A stretch of 30,701 nucleotides of DNA from NCBI GenBank assembly GCA_964425745.1, contig CAYRNW010000030.1:1-30701 (forward strand), in the 5' to 3' direction. This document shows, one piece after another, positions 1 to 7,599 of the stretch. The position numbers were made by a program, and so were the translations under genes. The notes under the pieces were generated by a model. That model did no database searches. It was not told where the DNA came from and saw only the letters and a list, made by a program, of their open reading frames with translations. The stretch's first letter is position 1; each line of letters starts with the position of its first letter. This stretch comes from CALCNS01 sp964425745. GTDB lineage: Bacteria; Bacillota; JAAYKD01.

Positions 1-87
1 TTCCCATCCCGAACACGGCCGTTAAGCCTTCCCACGCCGATGGTACTTGAGGGGCGACCCTCTGGGAGAGTAGGTAACTGCCGGGCA
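1..87 (+). rRNA. rrf: 5S ribosomal RNA, 3' part (5' end outside the window)
   Basis: The first ~87 bases match the conserved 3' two-thirds of bacterial 5S rRNA: CCCATCCCGAACACGG near the start, CGCCGATGGTACTTG in the middle, and GGGAGAGTAGGT followed by the closing GCCGGGC. About 30 nt of the gene lie upstream of base 1. It is followed at once by a strong terminator, so it is the last gene of an rRNA operon transcribed on the plus strand. The exact mature 3' end (86-88) cannot be fixed by eye. Confidence 0.95.
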
Positions 88-91
88 AACT

Positions 92-133
92 AAAAAAGCA
101 GAACACACATTCACTTGTGTGTTCTGCTTTTTT
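92..133 (+). terminator. Intrinsic terminator of the rRNA operon
   Basis: A perfect 18-bp stem (left arm 92-109, right arm 116-133) closes a 6-nt loop and ends in a T run. The core is GCAGAACACACA paired with TGTGTGTTCTGC. It lies a few bases after the 5S gene and separates the rRNA operon from the amidase gene. Confidence 0.95.
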
Positions 134-144
134 ATAGCTGCTTC

Positions 145-173
145 TTTACTTTCCCTGTTTAGATTGTTATACT
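145..173 (+). promoter_or_regulatory. Candidate sigma-A promoter for the amidase gene
   Basis: TTTACT (145-150) and TATACT (168-173) are separated by 17 bp, about 30 bp before the start codon. A second perfect TATAAT at 184-189 sits too close to the ribosome binding site (GGGAGG, 192-197) to be the main -10 box. The call rests on consensus match only. Confidence 0.45.
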
Positions 174-204
174 AAAACTATTCTATAATTCGGGAGGCGA
201 AAAA

Positions 205-1101
205 ATGATTGAAATCTCAAGAGAACATGTTGTAGGAGTTCTGCATGATCAAAACCCGCCGGTAGCGCATTGTAATAGCGGTGAAACCGTCGCTTTTTTT
301 ACACGAGATTGTTATGATGACAGTGTTATTTCTGAAACCCATGATCCATTGGCTCGGAAATTCGCAAATCCTGCAACCGGACCACTTTTTGTTCGCGGAG
401 CCGAACCTGGTGATATTCTAAAGATTGAGATATTAGAGATTGAATTAGCTCCAACAGCTGTCATGAGAACCTCTGTGACCGATGGTGGTCTCACAGGAAT
501 TATTCAAGAGCGAGAAGTTAAAATCTTTGCGATTGATCAAGACAAGATCCGCTTTGATCAGCATTTGGTTTTAAAAACAGATCCTATGATCGGCGTTATT
601 GGAACTACTCCAAGAGACGGAGATCAAGTGCCAACCGATACTCCTCGGGAACATGGTGGCAATATGGATTGCCGCTTGATTCAAAGCGGTAGCATGCTAT
701 ATTTACCAGTCAATACCCCGGGTGCCTTGCTGGCAATGGGCGACCTTCATGCATTAATGGCAGACGGTGAGGTTTTAATCTGCGGAATGGAAACTAGGGG
801 CAAAGTTACCGTACGAGTTCATGTTTTGAAGGACGTTCAGTTACCAACACCTTTTCTGGTAACAGGCTCAGAAGTCATGACAATTCAATCGGCAGAGACG
901 CTGGATTCAGCAGCACGATTAGCAAGTGAACAATTGCATCAGTTCATTATGCAGGCATGCAAGCTCAAGATTAACCAAACCGGTATGCTAATGTCCCTGT
1001 TGGCGCATATGACAATCTGTCAAGTTGTGGATCCTCTAAAAACCGTGCGTATGAGTTTCCCTATTAAAGTTTTGGAACAATATGGGTATCGGTTGCCATA
1101 A
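205..1101 (+). CDS. Acetamidase/formamidase family protein
   Basis: A 298-residue protein of the FmdA/AmdA family, cytoplasmic metal-dependent hydrolases that split formamide or short aliphatic amides into ammonia and the carboxylic acid. Family marks visible are a GDILKIEIL segment near residue 70 and the hallmark HGGNMD at 150-155. A C-terminal GMETRGKVTVRV-like strand also fits. Length matches the ~300-residue short form of the family. Start ATG follows GGGAGG by 7 nt. It is the first gene after the rRNA operon, with its own candidate promoter. The PLP-enzyme gene follows 44 bp later and may be co-transcribed. The real substrate cannot be read from sequence; many clostridial members are of unknown specificity. 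Confidence 0.88.
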   Translation: MIEISREHVVGVLHDQNPPVAHCNSGETVAFFTRDCYDDSVISETHDPLARKFANPATGPLFVRGAEPGDILKIEILEIELAPTAVMRTSVTDGGLTGIIQEREVKIFAIDQDKIRFDQHLVLKTDPMIGVIGTTPRDGDQVPTDTPREHGGNMDCRLIQSGSMLYLPVNTPGALLAMGDLHALMADGEVLICGMETRGKVTVRVHVLKDVQLPTPFLVTGSEVMTIQSAETLDSAARLASEQLHQFIMQACKLKINQTGMLMSLLAHMTICQVVDPLKTVRMSFPIKVLEQYGYRLP

Positions 1102-1145
1102 TCCTATTGGATTATAAATTATTCCAAAAGAAAGAAGAGATGGAT

Positions 1146-2177
1146 ATGTATTTTTTTATGAACGACTACAGTGAGGGTGCACATCCACAAGTTATGAAAG
1201 CACTCTTGGAAACCAACATGAAACAGACAGTTGGTTATGGATTAGATGATTTTTGTTCTGCAGCAGCTCAATTGATACGTCAAAAAACAGGCGCCCCCCA
1301 GGCGGCAATACATTTTTTTGTTGGAGGAACTCAAGCAAATTTAACCTCCCTCTCTGCTTGGCTTCGACCTCATCAGGCGGTAATTGCAGCGAAGACGGGT
1401 CATATCTTTGTTCACGAAACCGGTGCTATCGAAGCAACGGGTCATAAGATTCTTACAGCCGATACGCCTGATGGAAAACTGACACCTGCGCTGATACTTC
1501 CCTTGTTAAACCAGCATCAAGATGAGCATATGGTACAGCCAAAGATTGTATTTATCTCCAACGCAACTGAAGTAGGAACGATTTATAAACTTCAGGAACT
1601 AAAGGATCTTTACGAGTTTTGTCAACAGCACAATCTTTGGTTATATCTAGATGGTGCACGATTAGGTACCGCACTTACGGGACGAGGTAATGATGTTAGA
1701 ATCGAGGATCTAAGCAAGGTTACCGATGCATTCTATATTGGAGGCACAAAAAACGGGGCCTTGTTTGGTGAAGCTCTGGTTATTGTAAACCCCATTTTAC
1801 AAGAAGATTTTCGATATATGATTAAGCAAAAAGGGGGCTTACTGGCAAAGGGCCGTCTATTAGGAGTACAATATTTGGCGTTGATTCAAGATGAATTGTT
1901 TTTCCGCATTGCCGCGCATGCCAATGCTATGGCAGAACGATTACAAAACGGCCTAAAACAATTGGGATTCGATTTTTTAAATGAATCGGCTACGAATCAG
2001 ATTTTTCCTATTGTTTCAAATCAGCTCTTAGAGCAACTCCGCGATATCGCTCGCTTTGAAGTTTGGGGTCCTCATAACGAAACTCACTCCGTCATACGGT
2101 TCGTTACTTCATGGGCTACCGAAGAGGCGGCAGTGGAAGAGTTCTTAGAAATTGTTAAAGGGTTGAGCAAAGAGTAA
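1146..2177 (+). CDS. Threonine aldolase / beta-eliminating lyase family PLP enzyme
   Basis: A 343-residue fold-type I PLP enzyme of the low-specificity threonine aldolase family. Such enzymes cleave threonine or allo-threonine to glycine and acetaldehyde. The family opening NDYSEGAHP lies at residues 6-14. FFVGGTQANLT is the glycine-rich PLP-phosphate region, LDGARLG contains the cofactor-binding Asp169, and the Schiff-base lysine is Lys202 in IGGTKNG. The frame is open from a TTG at 1107, but that has no ribosome binding site. The ATG at 1146 matches the usual family N-terminus and follows AGAAGAG. It may share a transcript with the amidase. Threonine aldolase activity is likely; other beta-eliminating activities of the family are possible. 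Confidence 0.87.
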   Translation: MYFFMNDYSEGAHPQVMKALLETNMKQTVGYGLDDFCSAAAQLIRQKTGAPQAAIHFFVGGTQANLTSLSAWLRPHQAVIAAKTGHIFVHETGAIEATGHKILTADTPDGKLTPALILPLLNQHQDEHMVQPKIVFISNATEVGTIYKLQELKDLYEFCQQHNLWLYLDGARLGTALTGRGNDVRIEDLSKVTDAFYIGGTKNGALFGEALVIVNPILQEDFRYMIKQKGGLLAKGRLLGVQYLALIQDELFFRIAAHANAMAERLQNGLKQLGFDFLNESATNQIFPIVSNQLLEQLRDIARFEVWGPHNETHSVIRFVTSWATEEAAVEEFLEIVKGLSKE

Positions 2178-2203
2178 ACTTAAGCTTGGAAAGGAATGTA
2201 ACG

Positions 2204-3541
2204 ATGAATAATCAAGACTTCCTAATCCTCACAGCATCACTCGTTGTCTTAGTCATGGGAAGTTTGCTGCTGTTTTATTGGTTTCTTCAAAAACAAATGA
2301 GATTATGGGCTCAAAATGAAAACAAGTTCCGAGAAATGATACGGAACGAATGGGTACAACAAGATCGCGATGCTCGAATAGAAATACAGTCGAGTCTGCA
2401 GAACTCTTTTACATCGTTTAGTCAACTCATCTCTCAGGGGCAACAGCAAATTAACGATTCTACCGATAAACGATTAACAGAATTGAATGAGCAATATCGT
2501 CAACGCAACGAGGAGTTGCATCGTCAAATTAGTTCGTTTGTCATACAAACTCAACAACAATTGCAAGATTTACAACGTAATGTTCAAGAGCAGGTTCGAT
2601 CCATGAGGAGTGAAAACCAGCAGCAACTGGAGCTAATCCGTCATACTGTTGATGAGAAGTTACAGAAGACGTTAGAAGATCGCATTGGCCAATCCTTTCA
2701 ACTGGTCAGCACCCGATTAGAAGAGGTTTACAAAGGATTAGGTGAAATGCAGACGTTAGCTTCTGGAGTAGGGGATTTAAAGCGCGTCTTAACCAATGTG
2801 AAAACTCGAGGAATGTTAGGGGAATTGCAACTAGCAGCGATTTTGGAGCAGATTCTCGCTCCGGAGCAATATGGAAGCAATGTCCAGGTTTATCCTAATG
2901 CAAGCGAACGGGTGGAATTTGCAATAAAACTACCTGGGGATGGTCAAGAGGAAATCTGGTTACCGATCGATTCCAAATTCCCGGTTGAAACCTATCAGTT
3001 ATTATTAACTGCTTATGAAAGCGGTGCTGTCGATCAGGTCCAAAGTATTGGAAAGGAGTTTGAACAAGAGATTCGTGCTTTTGCAAAGATGATTCATGAT
3101 AAATATATTCGGGTCCCGTACACAACTGGGTTTGCCTTAATGTTTTTACCCATTGAAGGTTTATATGCTGAAATTGTTCGAAGAGGTATGATTGAAAGTT
3201 TGCAAAGGGATTATCAAGTCAACATTGCAGGTCCTACAACGATGGCTGCTTTTTTGAATAGTATTCAAATGGGATTCCGAACATTGGCGATACAAAAACA
3301 ATCGGGGGAAGTGTGGAAAACCTTAGGGAACGTCAAAGCAGAATTTGAGAAATTTGCCGAAGTATTAGGGGCTACTCAGAAGAGACTCGACCAGGCACGC
3401 GATGAATTAGATAAGCTTGTAGGAGTTCGAACCCGTGCGATCCGTAGCCGGCTCAGAGAAGTTGAGTCCTTTTCAGAAGAAGATTCCAAGAGGCTACCTA
3501 TGAAGGAGATCATTCAACCCTTACAGGATGAACAGAAATAA
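2204..3541 (+). CDS. rmuC: RmuC family protein (DNA recombination protein)
   Basis: A 445-residue protein with one N-terminal membrane helix (about residues 5-27). A long Gln/Arg-rich coiled coil follows (about 45-190), then the conserved RmuC domain containing GMLGELQLAAILEQIL and ELWLPIDSKFP-like blocks (here EIWLPIDSKFPVE). RmuC limits inversion between short inverted repeats in E. coli and its C-terminal domain resembles restriction-type nucleases; the exact reaction is not established. The frame is open from a TTG at 2186, but the AAAGGAA at 2190-2195 sits 8 nt before ATG 2204, which I take as the start. The nitroreductase gene follows 23 bp later. Confidence 0.92.
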   Translation: MNNQDFLILTASLVVLVMGSLLLFYWFLQKQMRLWAQNENKFREMIRNEWVQQDRDARIEIQSSLQNSFTSFSQLISQGQQQINDSTDKRLTELNEQYRQRNEELHRQISSFVIQTQQQLQDLQRNVQEQVRSMRSENQQQLELIRHTVDEKLQKTLEDRIGQSFQLVSTRLEEVYKGLGEMQTLASGVGDLKRVLTNVKTRGMLGELQLAAILEQILAPEQYGSNVQVYPNASERVEFAIKLPGDGQEEIWLPIDSKFPVETYQLLLTAYESGAVDQVQSIGKEFEQEIRAFAKMIHDKYIRVPYTTGFALMFLPIEGLYAEIVRRGMIESLQRDYQVNIAGPTTMAAFLNSIQMGFRTLAIQKQSGEVWKTLGNVKAEFEKFAEVLGATQKRLDQARDELDKLVGVRTRAIRSRLREVESFSEEDSKRLPMKEIIQPLQDEQK

Positions 3542-3564
3542 GGAAAAACAAAGGAGGCTTTCTA

Positions 3565-4125
3565 ATGAATCAAATCATTCAGAACATGCTAGACCGCAGA
3601 AGTAGTCGCGCTTTTCGAGTAGATCAATTGAAAGAAGAAGAATTGCAAGCGATCTTAATTACCGGATTAGCAGCACCGAGTGCAAACAACTCCCAACCTT
3701 GGCATCTAACAGTCATTCAAGACCAGGAGATTTTGAACTGGATTGTGGAAAAGAACAAAGAGAAGATGAGACAATCCGATAATCCGGAAGTGGTTAAAAG
3801 AGGAAATGATCCTAGTACTCACAACTTTTATCATGCACCAACAGTGATTATTTTGTCAGCTGATCAGTCACGCGCGTATGGTAAATTCGACTGTGCAATC
3901 GTGACCACTCAAATGGCTTTAGCCGCGCACAGTCTTGATATAGGTAGTTGCATCATTGCTTCCTTTATGCAGGCCTTTGTCGGAGAACAATCTCAATTGC
4001 TGATTGAAAAATTAGCAATCCCGCAAGGGTTCCAACCTGTTGTCTCTCTGGCTTTAGGCTATAAAATCGGTGATCTCCCTCCCGCTAAACCCAGAAAAGA
4101 GAATACTGTAACATATCTTCGATAA
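3565..4125 (+). CDS. Nitroreductase family FMN oxidoreductase
   Basis: A 186-residue nitroreductase-like flavoprotein. The N-terminal RRSSRAF block and the APSANNSQPWHL stretch near residue 40 are the typical FMN-binding signatures, and a C-terminal ALGYKIGDLP segment closes the fold. Members use NAD(P)H to reduce nitro compounds, quinones or other electrophiles; the physiological substrate is not evident. Short length is typical of the compact clostridial subgroup. Start ATG has a strong AAAGGAGG 7 nt upstream. It ends in a hairpin terminator, so it probably closes a transcription unit starting at the amidase or rmuC. Confidence 0.9.
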   Translation: MNQIIQNMLDRRSSRAFRVDQLKEEELQAILITGLAAPSANNSQPWHLTVIQDQEILNWIVEKNKEKMRQSDNPEVVKRGNDPSTHNFYHAPTVIILSADQSRAYGKFDCAIVTTQMALAAHSLDIGSCIIASFMQAFVGEQSQLLIEKLAIPQGFQPVVSLALGYKIGDLPPAKPRKENTVTYLR

Positions 4126-4131
4126 CCAGAG

Positions 4132-4165
4132 AAAACCATCGGTCCAATAGATCGATGGTTTTTTT
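4132..4165 (+). terminator. Intrinsic terminator after the nitroreductase gene
   Basis: AAAACCATCG (4132-4141) pairs with CGATGGTTTT (from 4152), with an ~10-nt loop and a T run to 4165. It sits 6 bp after the nitroreductase stop codon, facing the plus strand. Confidence 0.85.
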
Positions 4166-4227
4166 GAAGGGTTTTTGGATAATTATCTTGAATTGTAAAA
4201 GCAGATTACGGAGAGGATGTATACAAA

Positions 4228-5307
4228 GTGAAAATAGGATTAATAGGACTCCCTTTGGTGGGGAAAACAACTTTATATAATCTGCTTACCAACAGCGATG
4301 CTTCAACGTCGAAGTTTTTGACTGGAAAAACGGAGCCAAATTTAGGCATGGCCAGAGTTCCTGATTTGCGAATTGATTGGTTATCTAACTTGTTCAAACC
4401 AAAGAAGACGATCTATGCTCAAATCGAAACTACAGATCTTCCCGGCTTAAGTCACGCTAGTGACTCCGGGAGTAATGCTTTCTTGCATAATATACGTCAA
4501 GTGGATGCTCTGGTGCATGTGATTCGTGCTTTCAAAGCAGACGATATTGAACATGTCGATGGTAAGATTGATCCCTATCGAGATTTCAATAATGTGAATG
4601 CAGAACTACTTCTAGCGGATATGGATTTTGTAGAAAAAAGGCTCCAACGCATACAAACCGGGAAAAAAATAACAGCGGAACAGAAATTGGAGCAAGAAGC
4701 ACTGTTGAAGTATCAAGAAGCCTTGGAAGAGGAAAGACCTTTATCTGAGGTTGTTTTGACTGAATCCGAAGCAGAATCGATTAAGCATTATGCATTTTTT
4801 ACAAATTTACCGCAACTGATTGTGGTAAATGTCGATGAGTCTCAATTCAAATCCGGACAATACCCAAATCAAGATCAACTTGAAGAAGCGGTTAAACAGA
4901 AAGGGTATGGCTTTCTGGTCTTATGTGCCGAAATGGAAAATGAAATTGCTCGACTACCCGAGGAAGATCAAGCACTTTTCATGGAGGATCTAGGAATTGA
5001 AGAAGCCGGAACCTATCGTCTTGCTAGAAGCATGTATGAACTTGTGGGTTTGATTTCATTCTTTACGGTTGGAGAAGATGAAGTTCGTGCCTGGACCATT
5101 GATAAAGATCTCGAAGCCAAAAAAGCCGCCGGAAAAATACACAGTGATTTAGAAAGAGGTTTTATTCGTGCCGAGGTGGTCGCGTATCACGATTTATTCC
5201 AGTTGGGAACCATGAATCGTTGTAAAGAGAAAGGATTATTGCGTCTAGAAGGGAAGGAATACAAAGTAAAAGACGGAGACATTTTGAACATCCGGTTTAA
5301 TGTATAA
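4228..5307 (+). CDS. YchF/Ola1-type P-loop NTPase (Obg-related), divergent member
   Basis: A 359-residue TRAFAC P-loop NTPase with the domain order of YchF: G domain with a coiled-coil insertion (about residues 120-185), then a C-terminal TGS domain (about 275-359). The P loop is GLPLVGKT (7-14). The base-recognition loop reads NVDES, matching the NxxE form that gives YchF its ATP preference. The C-terminus (EVRAWTI, GFIRAEVV, LRLEGKEYKVKDGD) is close to canonical YchF. The switch II area reads DLPGLSHASDSGSNAFL where YchF normally has DIAGLVKGAS...GNKFL, and the P loop has Leu for Asn. It may therefore be a second, diverged paralogue rather than the housekeeping copy. Start GTG follows GGAGAGG by 11 nt. 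Confidence 0.85.
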   Translation: MKIGLIGLPLVGKTTLYNLLTNSDASTSKFLTGKTEPNLGMARVPDLRIDWLSNLFKPKKTIYAQIETTDLPGLSHASDSGSNAFLHNIRQVDALVHVIRAFKADDIEHVDGKIDPYRDFNNVNAELLLADMDFVEKRLQRIQTGKKITAEQKLEQEALLKYQEALEEERPLSEVVLTESEAESIKHYAFFTNLPQLIVVNVDESQFKSGQYPNQDQLEEAVKQKGYGFLVLCAEMENEIARLPEEDQALFMEDLGIEEAGTYRLARSMYELVGLISFFTVGEDEVRAWTIDKDLEAKKAAGKIHSDLERGFIRAEVVAYHDLFQLGTMNRCKEKGLLRLEGKEYKVKDGDILNIRFNV

Positions 5308-5334
5308 AAAATATGGAACATTGGAGGGACAAAG

Positions 5335-5694
5335 ATGCGAGTAAAAGCAAATGAGGGTACGATGATTCGTAAGGAACGATTAAAAGATGGAGTAGGGTTT
5401 GTGGACATGCGTCAGCTCATGACACCGGAAGAGTTTGCAGGCACTGGCCGTTTATTCAACGTGATGACTCTGAAACCAGGTCATTCGGTAGGGGACCATC
5501 TTCATGAAGGAGATTGGGAAGCCTATTACTTTTTATCGGGCAGCGGTCATTACGATGACAACGGTACGATTTATCAAACAGAACCCGGAGATTTTTTCTT
5601 GTGCAAAGATGGAGAAAGACATTATTTACTCAATAATGGAAAAGAAGACCTTGTGTTTTTAGCGTTAATTGTTTATTCTAAGTCGAACCAATAA
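5335..5694 (+). CDS. Small single-domain cupin protein
   Basis: A 119-residue protein that is almost entirely one cupin barrel. Cupin motif 1 reads GHSVGDHLHEGDWEAYYFLS followed by G, fitting G-x5-HxH-x4-E-x6-G with two His and one Glu as metal ligands. Motif 2 reads PGDFFLCKDGERHYLLN and supplies the fourth His. A metal-binding sensor, isomerase or storage role is possible, but the fold alone gives no substrate. It has a strong GGAGG 8 nt before ATG. It lies between the YchF and SPFH genes with 27- and 21-bp gaps, so the three are probably one operon. Confidence 0.85.
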   Translation: MRVKANEGTMIRKERLKDGVGFVDMRQLMTPEEFAGTGRLFNVMTLKPGHSVGDHLHEGDWEAYYFLSGSGHYDDNGTIYQTEPGDFFLCKDGERHYLLNNGKEDLVFLALIVYSKSNQ

Positions 5695-5715
5695 TTTTTC
5701 AAGGAGGTTTTATTA

Positions 5716-6903
5716 ATGGGACTCATTCGTGCAGCTTTTTCTGTTCTTAGTAGCAGCATTTCTGATCAGTGGTTAGAAGTTATTGAACCGGATTCTATGA
5801 GTGATTCTACGGTGATGACCAGTGGCGTTGTCGCACGTCGCAATGATAAGAGAAATCTGAATCGTAATGCTACAGAAGGCACCATTTCCGAGGGGTCGGT
5901 GATTCATGTTTATCCGAACCAATTCATGATCCTCTTAGATGGGGGTCAAATCGTGGATTATACGGCCGAGGAAGGTTATTATACTTTTAATCAACTGACC
6001 AATCCTTCGCTTTTTAGTGGTGATTTTGGTGATGTATTAAAGGATACTTGGAATCGAGTCAAATTCGGTGGTATGCCGGCGGGTAAGCAGAAAGTTGTCT
6101 ACATCAATACACAAGAGATCAAAGGAATAAAATTCGGCACTCGAACCCCAATCAATTATTTTGATAATTTTTACAATGCAGAATTATTTCTTAGAGCTCA
6201 TGGAACCTACTCGATTAAGGTACACGATCCAATTCTGTTCTATACAGAAGTCATTCCAAGAGATAAAGATAAAGTTGATATTGAAGAAATCAATCTTCAA
6301 TATTTTTCGGAGTTCATGTCTGCATTACAAGCAGCCATCAACAAAATGTCAATGGAAGGCATCCGGATTTCTTTTGCACCTTCTAAGAGTGTTGAGCTGA
6401 GTCGTTATATGGCTGATATTCTTGATGCAGAGTGGAGAGCAAATCGAGGATTTGAAGTGCAATCCGTAGGTATTTCCAGTATCTCTTATGATGAAGAATC
6501 GACAAAACTGATTCATATGAGAAATCAAGGAGCAATGCTGAGCGATTCGGGGATTCGAGAAGGATATGTTCAAGGAGCTATTGCACGAGGATTGGAGTCT
6601 GCCGGTTCGAATCCTTCTGGAAGCATGGCAGGATTCATGGGCATAAACATGGGGAATCAAACTGCAGGCGGTTTTGCAGCTGCAGCTTCTCAAGCAAACC
6701 AACAAAAGCAAGAGATATCTCAGACTTCCCATCCAACTCCTGCAGCGGAATGGGTTTGTTCTTGCGGGAATCATAATACAGGAAAATTCTGTTCCGAATG
6801 TGGAAAAGCGAAACCGGAAGTGGCCTTTTGCCCAAATTGTGGCAATCCCTTGACGAATAAATCAGCAAAATTCTGCCCAGAATGCGGAAAACCATTAGCA
6901 TAG
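5716..6903 (+). CDS. SPFH-domain protein with C-terminal double zinc ribbon (YdjI-like)
   Basis: A 395-residue protein of the group annotated as 'virion core protein-like' SPFH proteins (B. subtilis YdjI type). Residues ~45-290 form the SPFH/band-7-like domain, including GGMPAGKQKVVYINTQE and a predicted helical region around EWRANRGFEVQSVGISSISY. A Gly/Ala/Gln-rich linker (about 300-345) follows. Two zinc ribbons end the protein: CSCGNHNTGKFCSECG and FCPNCGNP...KFCPECGKP, eight cysteines in all. In Bacillus the relative works with a PspA-family protein in membrane stress; no PspA homologue is in this window. Start ATG has AAGGAGG 8 nt upstream. A perfect hairpin follows the stop codon. Confidence 0.82.
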   Translation: MGLIRAAFSVLSSSISDQWLEVIEPDSMSDSTVMTSGVVARRNDKRNLNRNATEGTISEGSVIHVYPNQFMILLDGGQIVDYTAEEGYYTFNQLTNPSLFSGDFGDVLKDTWNRVKFGGMPAGKQKVVYINTQEIKGIKFGTRTPINYFDNFYNAELFLRAHGTYSIKVHDPILFYTEVIPRDKDKVDIEEINLQYFSEFMSALQAAINKMSMEGIRISFAPSKSVELSRYMADILDAEWRANRGFEVQSVGISSISYDEESTKLIHMRNQGAMLSDSGIREGYVQGAIARGLESAGSNPSGSMAGFMGINMGNQTAGGFAAAASQANQQKQEISQTSHPTPAAEWVCSCGNHNTGKFCSECGKAKPEVAFCPNCGNPLTNKSAKFCPECGKPLA

Positions 6904-6907
6904 TTGC

Positions 6908-6938
6908 AAAGGCAGAGGGTAGAACCTCTGCCTTTTAG
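6908..6938 (+). terminator. Intrinsic terminator after the SPFH gene
   Basis: A perfect 11-bp stem, AAAGGCAGAGG (6908-6918) with CCTCTGCCTTT (6925-6935), 4 bp after the SPFH stop. The T run is short (TTTT), so termination may be incomplete. The hairpin overlaps the open frame leading into the next gene and supports a later start for it. Confidence 0.75.
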
Positions 6939-6966
6939 TGAAATGTTAAAAAAGGAGAGTTCGCCG

Positions 6967-7536
6967 ATGAAATTTTTACTCGTTCATGGAAGCCCCAGAT
7001 TAAACGGTAATACAGCCACAGCGATGAAGACAATCATGCAAGGCTTACGAGAATCTATACCGGCTGAAGATATTCAATGGATTGAAGCAGCGAAAATGCG
7101 CATCCAAGGTTGCCAAGCATGTAACTCATGTAGAAAGAACGGTGGTTTTTGCATCCATTCCGATGACACAAATAAGGTAATTGGGGCTGTTGCAGAAGCG
7201 GACTTCTTAATTGTAGGAACTCCGGTTTATTATTGGGGGGTTTCCGCACAATTGAAACTGATTATTGATAAATTTTACAGTAAGAATACGATATTCAGAG
7301 AGACAGGGGAAAAACGATTTGGCTTAGTAACGGTTGGCGGGGCTGAGTTGGAGGATCCACAATACAATCTTATTGATAATCACATGGATTGTATCTGCGA
7401 ATATTTGCATTGGCGACATGTCTTTACCAAGAATATTTCGGCCTATGATCTAGGCGAAGTGGCAAACCAAACAGACGTTATAGAAGAATTAGCAAACCTA
7501 GGCCGTCATTTAGGCCACCATCATCATCATGAGTGA
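6967..7536 (+). CDS. NAD(P)H-dependent FMN reductase / iron-sulfur-flavoprotein-like protein
   Basis: A 189-residue flavodoxin-like protein. The FMN phosphate loop is GSPRLNGNTATAM (8-20) and the second loop is VGTPVYYWGVSAQLK. Cysteines 49, 52, 55 and 62 form C-x2-C-x2-C-x6-C, the compact [4Fe-4S] motif of archaeal and clostridial iron-sulfur flavoproteins (Isf), so this may be an Isf-type electron carrier. The protein ends in HLGHHHHHE, a natural run of five histidines that could bind metal. ATG 6967 follows AAAAGGAGAG. An in-frame TTG at 6904 lies before a terminator hairpin and is rejected. It faces the peptidase gene across a shared terminator. Confidence 0.85.
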   Translation: MKFLLVHGSPRLNGNTATAMKTIMQGLRESIPAEDIQWIEAAKMRIQGCQACNSCRKNGGFCIHSDDTNKVIGAVAEADFLIVGTPVYYWGVSAQLKLIIDKFYSKNTIFRETGEKRFGLVTVGGAELEDPQYNLIDNHMDCICEYLHWRHVFTKNISAYDLGEVANQTDVIEELANLGRHLGHHHHHE

Positions 7537-7548
7537 AAAAATAAACAC

Positions 7549-7589
7549 AAGAAGAGCGATTTCGGAATTTTCCCGAAATCGCTCTTCTT
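7549..7589. terminator. Bidirectional terminator between convergent genes
   Basis: A perfect 17-bp stem (7549-7565 with 7573-7589) and 7-nt loop, between the flavoprotein gene (+) and the S9 peptidase gene (-). The core arms are GAAGAGCGATTTCGG and CCGAAATCGCTCTTC. The T-rich tail is better on the minus strand, so it mainly serves the peptidase gene. Confidence 0.88.
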
Positions 7590-7599
7590 GAATACTATA

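Noticed and set aside
6904..6966. In-frame TTG start that would add 21 residues to the flavoprotein
   Set aside because: The extension lies across a perfect terminator hairpin and has no ribosome binding site; AAAAGGAGAG before ATG 6967 is clear.
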